A DNA stretch of 64,000 nt from Macrolepiota albuminosa (taxonomy: Eukaryota > Basidiomycota > Agaricomycetes > Agaricales > Agaricaceae). The notes under the pieces are model-generated. The model saw only the letters and a list, made by a program, of their open reading frames with translations, was not told the origin of the DNA and did no database searches. Made by a program: the position numbers and the translations under genes. The number at the start of each line of letters is the position of its first letter. The stretch's first letter is position 1. Positions 9,399 through 21,157 of this stretch are shown here, in pieces. The stretch is from NCBI GenBank assembly GCA_027475525.1, contig JAMWFC010000107.1:248001-312000 (forward strand). Reading direction: 5' to 3'.

Positions 9399-11913
9399 AT
9401 GGACACCAATGAGCAGCAGCAGCAGCAAGCATTTGAGTTTTTGCCATCAGTCTTACCATTGGCTGAAGGAAGGGCAGATGGCTCCTCCACTTACCCAAAA
9501 TGTGCCTCAGTGGAGATAATCACAACAGCCTGTGAGCTTCTCACAGCAGCAGCAACGACCAGTGGCAGCCTACCTGCCGCAGCGGCTGGTGATCAGTGGC
9601 TATCAGCCACAACAACTCATGCAGGGCAATGTTATGCCCCAAGACACATCTGTGGGTAGCTATCAGCCCCAGCAACCAGTAGCGGGCACTTATGCACCAC
9701 ATCACGCTGAGGGCCAATTTCAGCAGTCCCAGTATGGGGGGATATTCAGTCCTCAAGCAATGCCAGGATTGGGGCAGCTTGCCCCTATAATGATGAGGGG
9801 GGCAATGGGCACACATTCTTTGCCTCAGTTTAGTGCCCCAGCACACTACCCTGGCATGGGTGGTGTGCCTGTAATGATGCTGTACTCCCTGGCTTAGATG
9901 GGAGCTTGGGGTGTGATGTCCCAGTACAATGCCTTGTATGAGGCATGCTGATGGAGAGTCTGGCCAGGCTCTCCTTGTTACAGCAGCTGGAGATGCTGCA
10001 CCAATCTGAGCCCAGCTCAGAAAAAGAGTCACATTCTCAACACGACAAAGAAAAAGCACAGGCTATCAAGCCCACTCACAACCAGGACTTTGTCCTGACT
10101 TTCCTCCTCCAACACCTGGGGAACAATGGGTACAACATACCCACAGACTTGTCATTTCTCTGTGATATGGAGGCTATCATCCTCATCAGTCAGATGATGG
10201 ACAACATGGATCATATGCATGCTCAGTGCAAAACTGATCTTCTTGCCCTTTTGGCCACTTGCAAGTGGCAGACTACACTCCTGAGTCGGAACACTGACTC
10301 TAGCAAGAGGGCATGTTGTCAAGGAGTGGAGGATGCACCCTCCCATTCAACTCAATCAAGCATTTCTGCTCCCAGCCAGGAGGCTGGCCTAGGATGAGAC
10401 ATCCTCCCCTATGATGAAGTCTCTGTCCCAGCCACTCTCGAGCTGATTCAGCGCCTCACTAGTGGCATATCTGAGGTTGTGTCTTTGTGACCATTATCTG
10501 TGATATCTACCATGCACTCTGGAGAGCAGAGTTTCTGAGACATCAGTGCACGTCCCACTGAGGCTAAGGCCTTGCAACTCCAAAAGGATTGTTGGGGTAA
10601 GCATCCAGAAGGGCATGCATATGTCAATGTGCACTTCCCTGAGGATGCTCCAAAAGGGGCCCAGAGGCTAACATCCCCTTTTTACCTGCAGTATTGGTAG
10701 AGGGCCCCCCAGCCTGATATCCTCAGTATGTGTAGGCAATGAACCATATTCAGAGAGTTCTGTTCCAGAGAGGCTGCTGTCCCCACCCTCCTCCAATGAT
10801 GACTGGTATGAGGAGCCTAAAGAGGCTTGTATGGAATCCCCTGTGCTGCACAAGACTGCAGCACAATGTATGGCACGTGAGCAGTGCAACAGTAATCAAT
10901 GGCCCAAGATGGACTGTTGGGCACAAGATAGTGCCAAACAAGAAGCTGCCCTCCTCAAAGAAGAAACTGGGTGCATCCCTGATGTGCTTGGCATTGTAAT
11001 CTATTGAGATCACACTATTGAGCACCAGAACTCATTTTTTGGTGTGGGGTTGGCTCCCCAATTCTACTGGTCACCAATGACCAACACTATTTTTGTCGGG
11101 CAAGAAGCCCACACAGCCAGGGCCTTTGAGGCTGACAAAAAGGGCAATGCTATGCAGATGCCCCACAACAGTAAGGTGTACCAAGTTGCACCTTGTGGGT
11201 TCTCCCACAGCCCTTGAGAGCTTTGCAGGCTCCATTCACTGGTGAACAACCAGTTTATGCCAATTTGTCAGTGTCAGTTGGGCTATCGAGCAATGTCTCA
11301 ATTACTTGACAAGGCTCTGTATAAGACCATTGTGGTACCTTTTGTGAGTTCTGAGGAGTGGAAGCAAGTCCCACAGATAATTTCTCCTTTGCAGATTTAT
11401 TGCTGCAAGGAAAGTGGAAGGCTGGCCTTTGTCAGCCTGACTCCCCCTGATCCAAAGCAACCCTTTGCTTTGGACTATCTGGGCTTATATGCCCTTTTCT
11501 ATGGATGTTCTGGGACACCCAACATGTGGACTGGTCTGGCCATGGACTGTGCCATGCACATTCATTGGTGCAGCCTTTTTGGATTTGTGCTTGTATGTGC
11601 TATCAGTGCCAGCCACCCATCTAAGACCACAGTGCACAAGTACCTGGCATATGTGTTTGCATGGCCAGGCCTCTATAAAGAGGCTATTGCCAAATACGAG
11701 ATGGCTATGGGGCAACTATTTGTGCCCCTCCATTCTGAGAACCCAACTTTTGAGGCTTGGGCTGTGAATATCCCAGAGGCTTTGGCTTCCATCTTCACCA
11801 CTTCAGACATGTTACATGTCCTTCTTCACAACCGAGAATCACTACTAAAACAGGATAGCAGTAGTGGCTTACTTCAACACAATAAAAAGGTAATGTATAC
11901 TGAGTTGCAATAA
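9399..11913 (+). pseudogene. Family X, copy X-2, directly downstream of Gypsy-A
   Basis: This is a diverged second copy of the uncharacterised family X. The Gln/Pro/Tyr-rich N-terminus (YQPQQ repeats, about 9600-9700) is followed by a helical segment (about 10155-10290) that aligns with the X-1 helical segment. The conserved C-terminal half contains NSFFGVGLAPQFYWSP (about 11029), NTIFVGQEAHTARAFEAD (about 11083), QPFALDYLGLYALFYGC (about 11458), GLAMDCAMHIHWCSLFGF (about 11533) and AWPGLYKEAIAKYEMAM (about 11660). It ends in the stop at 11911. Several frame changes and stops break it before 11242; the last 223 residues are open. It begins about 105 bp after the chromodomain stop, so in Gypsy-A family X appears to be the reading frame after pol. 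A terminal LTR was not found. Confidence 0.68.
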
Positions 11914-11984
11914 AACAAGCACAACATCAAAAACAATGATCCATGTACTTAAAGCAACAATAGAGTAGATGGCTGCTGATTGCT
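11914..11984. other. Junction of X-2 and KDZ-3 sequence
   Basis: AT-rich sequence with no gene. I could not find an LTR end or a terminal repeat here, so the right limit of Gypsy-A is undefined. Confidence 0.4.
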
Positions 11985-12503
11985 GTGATAGAATATGAGG
12001 AGCAATTGACAAAGCATAAAAAACATCAGCTGGTCCTTCAAGTCATAAACGCTCATGGAGATAATAGGCAATATCAGCTTCCCAAAGTTGCAGTGGATTA
12101 TCCTGTAGCCAAAAAGATTCTATATTATATATACAAAAAAAGAGAAGAAAATATAGCACACTTACAGTTGCAAGAGTTCTTCTCTGTTTAGCAGGCTCAT
12201 CTACTATGTCAACATCATTAGGATCTATCCAATGATAATAAATGCTATTGTAGACTTTATTTTAATGTTTACTTGAATTAACTATAAACTGGAAATCTTC
12301 AGGCTAGATTAAATCAACATTAGCCAATAATTTATGGAGATGAGATCCAATATGGTGAGTAAATTCAATTGGAATAGTACTGTTTTAATTTGTTTTGTAG
12401 TATGAGGCAAGAATGTAACATTGAATTGAGTGGATAGAGGCAAGGTGTCAGCTGTAAAAGTATCATAATCATAGTCTTCATACTGTTGCTTTCTTGGTGC
12501 CAT
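11985..12503 (-). pseudogene. KDZ-3: N-terminal exons of a KDZ-type transposase (truncated)
   Basis: A start at 12503 gives MAPRKQQYEDYDYDTF. A further exon reads YYHWIDPNDVDIVDEPAKQRRT and ends at a GTAAGT donor. An intron of 63 bp (12103-12165, ending CTACAG) joins in phase to DNPLQLWEADIAYYLHERL, a stop, then LEGPADV. The QRRT to DNPL..W to RLEG arrangement is what I know from the N-terminus of fungal KDZ transposases, just before their Cys-rich zinc-binding region. The rest of the gene is absent: its downstream side abuts family X. The assignment rests on short motifs only. Confidence 0.45.
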
Positions 12504-12718
12504 GATGAATAGTATGTGATTGTTAACCAACAAGATATAAATACATACTGAGGTTTTTATAGACTACAAAATAACTTAAGTTGATATCTGATGAGAATAT
12601 TAACAAACTCAAATTACTCATCATGTGGCATTAAGTTTAAAGTCTTTCAAAGTAAATAATAGAGTGCAAGTACTACTTCATGCTATCAATAGATAGTAGA
12701 TATGCATATACAATTCTA

Positions 12719-12930
12719 TTAAGGAAATAGATCCAAAGACTTTTGCTTCTTCTGAAGAGTAATAGTCACAATAGTAAATTCATTCTGTCCATGATGAAAA
12801 ATCATTCCATTGAGGTCTTGAACTAAGCTTTGATGATGCTCTTCTTCTGTTATAAAAACAATGTAACATTCTAAAGGAGTAATTACAGAATTGTATTGTT
12901 TATGGCATAATTTAACACCAGACCAAGCTC
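12719..12930 (-). pseudogene. Unknown terminal exon
   Basis: An open segment reads AWSGVKLCHKQYNSVITP, then ECYIVFITEEEHHQSLVQD, and ends QKKQKSLDLFP with a stop at 12719-12721. It is preceded by a CTAAC..AG sequence that could be a branch point and acceptor. I do not recognise the family. It may belong to the gene whose remaining exons lie upstream on the reverse strand at 12930-13250, which I could not assemble. Confidence 0.25.
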
Positions 12931-13559
12931 ATGTTAGGAAATAAATGCGCTGCATAATAAGCTTAAGAGATGAAGTGGGAAAGTATTAAAAAATATATAC
13001 ATTGTTTATGATCATATTCAATACTAAGCAGCTTTTGCCAGTGGTCAAACTTAGACTAGTTTGTGTTTCCTTAGGAAAAAGTGAAAAGGAAACCTGTTAT
13101 GCCATTTCCAATGTATCAATTTCTGACAGGATAGGGCATCACAATGGTACATGTCATATGTTGTATGGGAGCTCCCTTTGTACCATACCATATGTGTCCA
13201 GCAGAGTCTGCTACACTGGAGCGGAGCAGTGCCCACAGTGTTGTAGAATACAGAGCTGCAGACGTGTCATAATGTGCTGTATAACATGGTTCAGTGGATC
13301 GATAAAAGGTGGGCACACACATATGCATGCAGGCCCGGTGGATGCCAGCAGATACTAGTGGACATCAATGTGCATCAGCAGCCACCAGCAGGCATCAGCC
13401 CATGAGTAAAAACCTCTTCCATTGGTGGACGTCATGGCATGAATAAACCCTCCTTGAGGATCCCCACTTGTCTCCCCTCTCCCTTCCTCCCCGCAATAAC
13501 TCAAGGCTGTGCACCTCCCCTTCCCTCCTTTTCCTATTCCCAATGCCAGCATACATCCA
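12931..13559. other. No assignable gene
   Basis: Mixed sequence with short non-conserved reading frames on both strands. From about 13320 it becomes rich in the CAGCAG/GCAGAC-type motifs seen in the tail of the adjacent SINE. Confidence 0.4.
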
Positions 13560-13940
13560 CAAAAGGGCCCTGCAGACCTATGCAGGCCTACGCAAGCTAC
13601 CAGCAGACATCTATGCAGACCTACGTCAACCTACTCAAACCTATGCAGGCCCACCCAGGCCTGCGCAGGACACCAGCAGACATCTGCAGAGGCCTATGCA
13701 GGCCCATGGAGGCTGGTTGGATCAAAAAAAAAAAGGCAACTCTGATTCCTCCTATGTCTGTGAGGGGGAATTGAACCCCTGGCCTTGGACAAGCCTTCAG
13801 CAATGGAACGCACATAAAAAAAAAGGCAACTCTGATTCCTCCTATGCCTGTGAGAGGGAATTGAACCTCTGGCCTTGAGCAAGCCTCCAGCAACAGAACA
13901 CACATTTAACCATTGCACCACAGGTCTGTTACTAATGGAT
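13560..13940 (-). repeat. tRNA-derived SINE, copy 1 (SINE-1)
   Basis: Read on the reverse strand, the head begins at about 13932 with CTGTGGTGCAATGGTTAA, which resembles a pol III A box. It continues to GAGGTTCAATTCC, close to the B-box consensus GGTTCRANTCC, then an A/T-run and a tail of GCAGGCC/AGCAGACATC-like motifs. The B-box half is present twice as a 90-bp imperfect tandem repeat (13735 and 13825 starts). The same head and tail occur forward at 55096-55400. It is not a functional tRNA gene: there is no complete cloverleaf. Confidence 0.65.
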
Positions 13941-13974
13941 AGATTCAAAGATCAGATAGCACAATGAACGAATG

Positions 13975-14890
13975 TCCATCTACATTTCTACAAGTCCCCA
14001 TATGGATATTTTGAGGTGTCTGCCATATAGGGTGGCGTCTCAGAGAGCATGGGAGGTGGTGGAAGAGGGATGGGGGTGAGGAGAAAGAGGGAAAGGGGGA
14101 AAGGGGAGGAGCATGAGTGTCCACTGGTACACCAGCAAACATAGCAGACATCAGACATCAGGTCAGGAGGAGAGAAGCAGGATGCAATATGGCATACAAG
14201 AGTGGCATGTGAGGTAGTGTGGGGAGAAAGAGGGGGAAGGGCAGAAGAAGGTGGCATGCCAGTGGGTGGTAGTGGATGTCAGCATGTGAGCCACCACAGC
14301 TAATGTCAGCGGATGGTAGCTGACATCCAAAGAAATCTTCCTGTGTAAAAATAACAAACAATTTAGTAGGGATGATGTTGGATTGAAAAAGGGAAAACAA
14401 GTCCAGTGGACTTGTGTCCTGTCTATGAAGATGAATAGATCAAATGAATTTACTGAGATGGTGTCTTTTGACCAATCTATGTGTATACCATGAGGTTGCA
14501 ACCAGTCCCAGTGGTTCAGTAGAATAAATATTCAGTATTGTGTAGAGTGGTGGGTTTGACTCTCCTAGTATACCTTGATGACGTATAATGGTGTCTTTGT
14601 ATACTGCTGCATTTTTGCACTACATGTACACCATACTGACTTTTGGTAAGCACCTGTGGTCAAATGGAATATTGATACATTTATATTTCATATTGTGCAC
14701 AAGAGGCAGGTTTGACTTCTGCTAGTGCACATTAGAGCAGCAGGCCACAGACATCCGCTAGCATCAATAGCCAGCCATAGTGTATCATTGCTTGTCATGT
14801 GCACTGCAATAAATACATGCACAAGTTCATCCATTCTATTCTTCTTCAGTAATATCTAAAGTTTTAAACGGATCAACTTCATGATGCTAG
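13975..14890 (+). repeat. Composite repeat CR, copy 1
   Basis: An interspersed block shared with 36366-37322 (forward) and 53560-54870 (reverse). It has a GA-rich part with CAGCAGACAT motifs (14040-14300), an AT-rich part (TTTACTGAGATGGT.TCTTTTGACCAATCTAT, 14450-14490), two tRNA-like modules and a foldback arm ending near GATCAACTTCATGATGCTAG. No coding capacity is apparent. Confidence 0.65.
14506..14725 (+). repeat. Two tRNA-like pol III modules inside CR copy 1
   Basis: Module one (14506-14575) has TGGTTCAGTAGA and GGGTTTGACTCTC; module two (14650-14725) has TGGTCAAATGGA and AGGTTTGACTTC. The spacing resembles the A and B boxes of tRNA genes. The same pair is present at 36856-37085. Confidence 0.5.
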
Positions 14891-15084
14891 CATTTTATTT
14901 GTAATAAATTGATTGTGTAATCATTGAATAGTGTGTGGTTTTTTGCATCCATGAGAGTGGCATAACAGATCAAAACAACAGAACGGTTAATCTTAACAAA
15001 AAATAACCAATGGAAAAGCCATGAATTATAGTAACTAACAATTAAATTACTTGTCCAATGTGTATTCCTCTTTTTCATTAGATC

Positions 15085-15238
15085 CATGTAATGCATCTGA
15101 ATAGAACAAATCCTCATCAAGCAGGTAGTCTGCTGTCAAAAATGCAAAGTCCTCTGGTGTACATGTAATGCATCTGAATAGAACAAATCCTCATCAAGCA
15201 GGTAGTCTGCTGTCAAAAATGCAAAGTCCTCTGGTGTA
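15085..15238. repeat. Exact 77-bp tandem duplication (probable assembly artefact)
   Basis: Two adjacent identical 77-bp copies (15085-15161, 15162-15238). They disrupt the last codons of the KDZ-1 tail. Confidence 0.9.
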
Positions 15239-15306
15239 TATGGCCTCTGAGGTCTGATAAGTGTGATGTCTTCATAGTTTGCTATCAGGCATGACAATGA
15301 AGATGG

Positions 15307-15460
15307 TGAGGGTGACTCTGACATATCAACAGACACATCATCAGTATGACCAGCTTGATTGAAAGGGCCAATGGGCCTACATCTGAGGGTGACTCTGACA
15401 TATCAACAGACACATCATCAGTATGACCAGCTTGATTGAAAGGGCCAATGGGCCTACATC
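15307..15460. repeat. Exact 77-bp tandem duplication (probable assembly artefact)
   Basis: Copies at 15307-15383 and 15384-15460, within the KDZ-1 tail. Confidence 0.9.
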
Positions 15461-16090
15461 AACCATGTTTTGCTCTAGCACAAAATTCTTATTCTGTTGA
15501 AATAAATTAACTATGATTACCAGTGCCAAATTATAACTCATGTTGTTGATACAATTTGTTAATTCTTCTCTTATTCTTATGTTGAGTTATATATGTCTCA
15601 TATTCCTCCCATTCCTGGACATTGTTACCAGTAGGTAGGGTTGGAGAAGGAGATTGTTGGAAGGGGGAAGACTGGGATTGAAGAGCCATTACATCAAAAA
15701 GCGGTGGAAGATTTTCTTCATCATCAGCTTCATCCGTCTCTTCTGCTATCATAAGAAATAGCGGCAGAAGGTTTTCTTTGTCCTTGGTTGCCATATGTCT
15801 GCCTCTCCAGACTTTTGTTTGTCCACTGTCACTGGCCTCCACGGTCTTGATTGCTTTTAGTCCTTCTGCTCCTTCACCAACAAGGAATAGAGGTGACAAA
15901 GAATTGTCGTCCATCTATTCTTCCACAGAAATGAACAGAGGGCGCAAATCATTGTCTTCCATCTCCTCTTCTGCAGGAATGAACAGAGGCAGCAAAGATT
16001 TGTCTTCCATCTTATCATCCACCACAATAAACAAAGGAGGGATACTCTCTAAGTCAGGGTCATTAATGGATGGATTAGGGATATCCACCT

Positions 16091-16845
16091 TGTTAGGTTC
16101 CGCTAAGTCAGGGGCTTTCTGGAAAATCAACGCCCTTACAAGGCAGATTTGATCTACGGATACTTGGGTGTCTGGAACTCCGGGGCTAGGACTCCAGGAT
16201 TCAAGACATGGACAAGGGGAGGTCCCGGAGAAGGGAACTTGATCTGGGGGCTTCGGGTTTTTAGAGGCTGAGGGTTGGGGGGTGGTCGAGTTGAAATCAG
16301 AGATTCTAAGACGAGACCGGATTAACAAATTACAAGTCACGAAATGCATACCAAGCTTAGAGCATGCAGTTGTTCAAGCATGCCAGTCAAAGCATGCCAG
16401 TCAGTGCGTACCAGTCAAGCAGAGAGCATGCAACAATTCAAGTTAATATCAAGACTAGCGAGTACAACGGGGAACTATGCTATAAGTACTACGGGACTGG
16501 GTCTCGGAGTTCTGGGGTGTCTGGGATAAGTCCCGGGAGGCATTGAGTATTGGACGGAGACTGTATATCTGGATCAGTGTGGGATGCACAATCAATTAGT
16601 GCAGAGGGAGTTGTGATGTGTGATGCGTGATCGCCGGAAGCAAGCAGCGTGATCTGATTGTTAATGGTGGTTGATCCTGGGGTCCGTGATGCAGGGTTGC
16701 CGGGAGTACTGGTTGATGGCAGTCTTTGATGCGTGTGATGGCAGTGTTGGCAGCTGTGGGGATGGGGCACGTCGTCACGTTGTGAGGTTGACGAGAGAGG
16801 CTTCCAGATGGGGCTCCGGAGGTGTGCTGGGGAGGGGTCATGACA
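16091..16845 (-). mobile_element. Solo LTR of the Gypsy-D family inside the KDZ-1 tail
   Basis: It is 755 bp, TGTTAGGTTCCGCTAAG to GGGGTCATGACA, closely similar to the Gypsy-D LTRs at 39263-39990 and 48937-49788. The flanks are CACCT (16086-16090) and CATCT (16846-16850), a 5-bp target duplication with one transition. Joining the flanks gives the same reading (QVDIP) as uninterrupted KDZ-2 at about 51620-51635, so KDZ-2 acts as the empty-site reference. Confidence 0.85.
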
Positions 16846-17503
16846 CATCTGGTCATCATCAGTTTCCCCCAGCTCCATGAATGTCCAGCAGATATGAGCT
16901 GCTGAGGCAGAAGGAAGTTGAGATGTTGGTTGAACCACAATGCAAGAGTGTTCCATTGTAGGACCATACACTAGTCCAGGTTTACTCTAACAGTAGAGGT
17001 GGTGGAATAGATGTTGTGGGTTTGAGGGTTCAATATGTGTCAAGGATGGCCATTGGGGAGAGTTGACATCAGAAAGAGTGGTAAAATGGGCCATGGAGAG
17101 TCAGTCTTGAGGATCAGGCTGCTCACCATCAATACTGTTGGTATGGGATTTGATGCCTGTCAATTGGCCTGTCCAAGCAGGATCCACCGACCTGGCAATG
17201 GAATTGACAATGGAAGCAGCAAAGGACTTGCTGCTAGCAAACAGGCGGATCATATCGTTGGCCATGGGGACATGTTCTGTCCTACTTAGCGACCACCACT
17301 TATCTAGGGCTAGAAGCGTCCGCTGGTGGCCTCTGGTGAATCTGCTACCTGCAAAGACATGGAGCAAATCATCTGGTGGTAGATGCCATTGCACTGTTGC
17401 TTGTAGAAGCGGATACTGCTATGTATCAGATTTTTGTGCCTTGTCAACAAAAGTGATTTTCAACAATTCCATTACATGTGACTGTCACAAATCTGTTCTG
17501 ATT

Positions 17504-17657
17504 ATCTGCTGATGGCAGCAAGCTGCATCCATCAGTTCAATCTGTCTCTGCATCCACCATTTTCACAGTAGATCTCTTGCATCTGCTGATGGCAGCAAGC
17601 TGCATCCATCAGTTCAATCTGTCTCTGCATCCACCATTTTCACAGTAGATCTCTTGC
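17504..17657. repeat. Exact 77-bp tandem duplication (probable assembly artefact)
   Basis: Copies start at 17504 and 17581, inside the KDZ-1 gene. Confidence 0.9.
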
Positions 17658-17699
17658 AGGTTGGGGGGAAATAAAATCAGGAAGCACCTGCCTAAATGT

Positions 17700-20600
17700 A
17701 TCAATTGCTATTGAGGCCAATTCTTGCCACATGGCCACCTTTTTGTAGGCATATGACTGGAGACCTCTTTTCTTCACTGACATACCATGCCTCAACCAAA
17801 TATCTGCCTAGTTGAAGAAATACCAAACTGTCCACTCTATTTCACTTGTGACAAGCTGACATTCCTCTGTCCATCTGTTGTGTTGTGCTCTAGCATGTAG
17901 ATAATAAACACAATTAACTGAAGAGATATGTACACAAACAGATGTAATGATAACGGAAATGTTAACAAGAGGACTCACATTCAGAAATAGTTGCAGATTC
18001 ATTTGCTATATCAGAATTAGAGTGCCATATCCAAGATACCTTGATCCTTGATGAACTAGAAATGTTGAAATCTCATATAGCTGTGCTTGTATTTAAATCC
18101 GCTTTCTGTAGAACCAGATATGTCCGATCCCAGTCACAGCAGAGCACTGCGGCATCGTGCATAGACATGAGCCTTCACCAGGATTGAGGCCTGGATTCTT
18201 TGAAGAGATGCATGAGCTTGAGTTTTTACATTCTTGCTTGGGACGACCTAGATGACATGAGAATATAGGAATGATTTCTCTGCAATAAATTCCTGAAGGG
18301 CTTGCAGGAGCCTTTTAATTTGAATCAAGTGCAGATTGCACTCTATCATTGTTAATGGTGAGACATTACCCATGATTATAGATGGGAAGGAGATTTCAAA
18401 ATCTTCTGGAACAACTACATCCGTTGGTCCAAGGTTATCTGCCAGCAGTATCAGTGGATCCACTGGCTGTCCATCTTCTGCCATTTTATTGTCGTCAAAG
18501 GCTCTGGGAACTTCATCCGGTTCCAGGGGGGTAGTCTGCCTTCCACTAGCAATAAACCTGCTCCTGTCCTGAGAAGCAGCAAGGACATTGAGTTGAACCC
18601 TTAATAGTTCTCTTTCTGCCTCAACCTTTTGCTGATCATTATTGCTTGCATGCTGATTCGAACAGCGAACCTGGTCCTAAATTGCAATTCTGAGCTTCCA
18701 ATTAGTGAGATAGGTTGGACCATCAGCAATCCACCTTACTGCTGCTCCTCAATGGCAAGAGCAAGTTGAATCCAGAAGGAATGAATATCTGTCACTGCAA
18801 CATCCATTGAGTAGTTTCCACTGTCTGCTGCTATTCAGTCTTCACTTGCATTATTGAAGGTCATTGTACAAGCTTTCAGAATATCTATCGCTTTATAGTT
18901 TCTCTCCTCTCTGAGCTTTTCTGCCTTAGCTATTTCGGCTTCCCAGCTTGTTAGTAAATCTGTTGATATTCTGACAGATTGCTCAGTGAAATATTGAATG
19001 GCTGCATCTCTCATCTCAACAGCAGTCCTGTACTTTTGACATAGGAATGGAACCATGTCAAGCAGCTTCTTCCAGTTTGAGTCATACATGTGATTATCAA
19101 GGATTTCTGCCCAATGTGCCAAGGTAGCTATACAGGCCATCTGTGAGACTTTATTTAGTATAAACCAGAGACTTTCAATTATCTCCTCAGCCAAATGACC
19201 AGCCCCAGAAATGAAGGATGGGGCAAAGCAGAAAAAACAATCCTCCTTATGCCCATGGACATGAAGAAGTCCTATTGCAAAGTCCACGAGTAGATTATCT
19301 GGCAGGACTTCTCTAGCCTTAGCAAGCTGTTCAGAAAATTTGACACACTACTGGCATGCTATGTAATATACCAGTAGGAGACGCTGAATTCCATTCATGT
19401 TAGTTGTCTTAACTGCTCATGTGATGGAAAAGTCTGTGTAAACCTGGCCTTCACTATGGATCAAGTTTGTTATACTATTAGGAGCAAAGCAGCCATGCCA
19501 TGTACATGCCGTTGTAACAATACCAGTAATGTTGCATGACTTGTTCATCATCAGGGCCTTTTCAATAGCTTTGAATGTGTTTTCACAAGCTGCTTCCTGG
19601 ACGAATGGAGGTCCAGCAGATGGCTGATGGACAGGATTAAATTGATGAGTGGACAGCAGACAGGTAGAGTTAAAGAATGTCACTCACCATTGGCTGTTCC
19701 TTTGCATGCTTGAGATAGTAGGTAAGCTCATCTCTCCTGGCCATCATACCACTGCCTTCTGAATGCCATACATCATGAGCAGAATTAGAATGTTGAACAT
19801 TATCTGCCTTGAAGTTGCTGTCCATAATTAAAGAACAATTGAAGTTCCACCAGACAGGATCTTCTTCCCAGTTAGATGGAAGATTGACTCCTAGTTGGGG
19901 GCAAGTTGGACAGAATATTGCAAGTTCACCACAATCCGGTGCCATGGGGTGCCTCAATTCAACATGTCTGAAGCTTGCCCACTTCAACTTCTTCAGCCAC
20001 CACCATGAATGAGAAATTTGTCATAGCTCATGGTAAAGGTTATCTACTCACCAGAAGATGCAATTGGGGAAGTTATTCTTGCAATTTTCTGCCAGTACTG
20101 GTAGGCAGATGCTTTGCACTCTAGATTTGTCAGATAGAAGTTGTCTAGCACAGCCATTGTAATATGTTTGTATTTGATCAAATGTACTGGGGACCAGCTA
20201 TGAGCAGATGGTATTCTTCACCAAGATATCCATCCCAGAACACTCATATGAAATGACAGTGATGTAGTGTACTCCAGTTGTGTGAACAATTTGTTGTCTT
20301 GGATTCCCAAAGCAATCATATCTGTCTATATGGAACCTGTTCATAGCTGGCCGATCTTCTGGAATATCTTCTATTGGCACATTATTCTCTGGTTCCTGTT
20401 GCTCTTCCTCTTCCATGATTTGATCAAGGCTGGCATCCTGAAGTCTGCTCAGGAAATCTGAAGTCATGGATGGATGCGCTGCTGGATGTCCCGGATCGCT
20501 ATCCGCTGATGGAAGTTCAACATCCAGTTGATATTCGAGTCGTAGAAACTCTTGCTCCTGAATGTCCTTTTTCCGCTCGTGGTCCTCAAGAGCCCTGACC

Positions 20601-21128
20601 CTGACCTTCCCTTGATGACAGTTTGCATGCAATGAATTGTGTTGGATATAGAAATACCCTCCAGTATCTGACATATTCATTGGTTGGAAATACCTACCAT
20701 TCCATACTTCAGGTCAGTAAAATGGATTGGAGTGTTGCGTGCGGCGGAAATATCTGTGACAGAATATTCTTGATCCAATGCAATCATGGCATCTCCATCG
20801 TGTCAGGTAATGGTCAGGACAAGGAAGGCAATCAGTAACGTCATTCATTGATTCATGACCAAGCAATTCATTGAGCAACTGTAGAACATGGTTGATGAAG
20901 TTGTTAAGATAACCTGCCTGTATTTATGTATGAACTTGAATAATTTGCTTTCAATAATAGCATATATTCAAATCACCTTTACATGCCTTATAGATATGGG
21001 CATTGTATCATCTACATCATCTACCATTGGATAATTGTTCAAGTGTGCAAAGTTATCATCATCTGAAAATGCTGCAGATGGTGCACCAGTTACAATGGGA
21101 ACAGGACCCAGTGGTAGCCATTGTGTTA
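17700..21128 (-). pseudogene. KDZ-1: KDZ (Kyakuja-Dileera-Zisupton) transposase
   Basis: A DNA transposase of the RNase H-fold KDZ class. Near the N-terminus (20198-20680) lies the Cys-cluster region ending NPRQQIVHTTGVHYITVIS. Then come AIFCPTCPQLGVNLP (about 19910), MDSNFKADNVQ (about 19820), GSGMMARRDELTYYL (about 19740), EAACENTFKAIEKA (about 19590), GIVTTACTWHGCFAPNSI (about 19505), VDFAIGLLHVHGHKEDCFF (about 19270), FISGAGHLAEEIIESLWFIL (about 19215), and EILDNHMYDSNWKKLL (about 19095). The conserved C-terminus QHNRWTEECQLVTSEIEWTV lies near 17840. HVHGH and E.(I/L)ESLW are hallmark motifs. Stops and probable introns break the chain, and one 77-bp duplication lies just downstream in the tail region at 17504-17657. 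Confidence 0.88.
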
Positions 21129-21157
21129 TGAGGACTGGCAACCCTCATGTGTTCTGA

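Larger units (their letters stand above)
15047..17699 (-). pseudogene. KDZ-1 C-terminal tail with repeated acidic/PLF motifs, split by a solo LTR
   Basis: This continues the KDZ-1 gene downstream of its transposase core. It contains LLALDKWWSLSRTEHVPMA, SVDPAWTGQLTGI, and after the LTR insertion a series of repeats of the form E/D-rich plus SLxPLFI (at about 15900-16060 and 15690-15910), then NVQEWEEYETYITQ, ADMSES-like and YEDITLIRPQ, ending EEEYTLDK with a stop at 15047-15049. KDZ-2 (50960-53543) carries the same tail in the same order, so it is a conserved part of this element and not random fusion. Function unknown. It is broken by the LTR at 16091-16845, by 77-bp duplications and by stops. 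Confidence 0.6.

Noticed and set aside
9399..9659. Poly-Gln protein as a separate gene
   Set aside because: The overlapping frame with YQPQQ repeats fits the family X N-terminus better; this frame is probably the same gene before a frame change or just a shadow.
13830..13932. Possible tRNA gene on the reverse strand
   Set aside because: A- and B-box-like sequences are present but no acceptor stem or anticodon arm can be formed, and the unit is repeated with a shared tail, as in a SINE.
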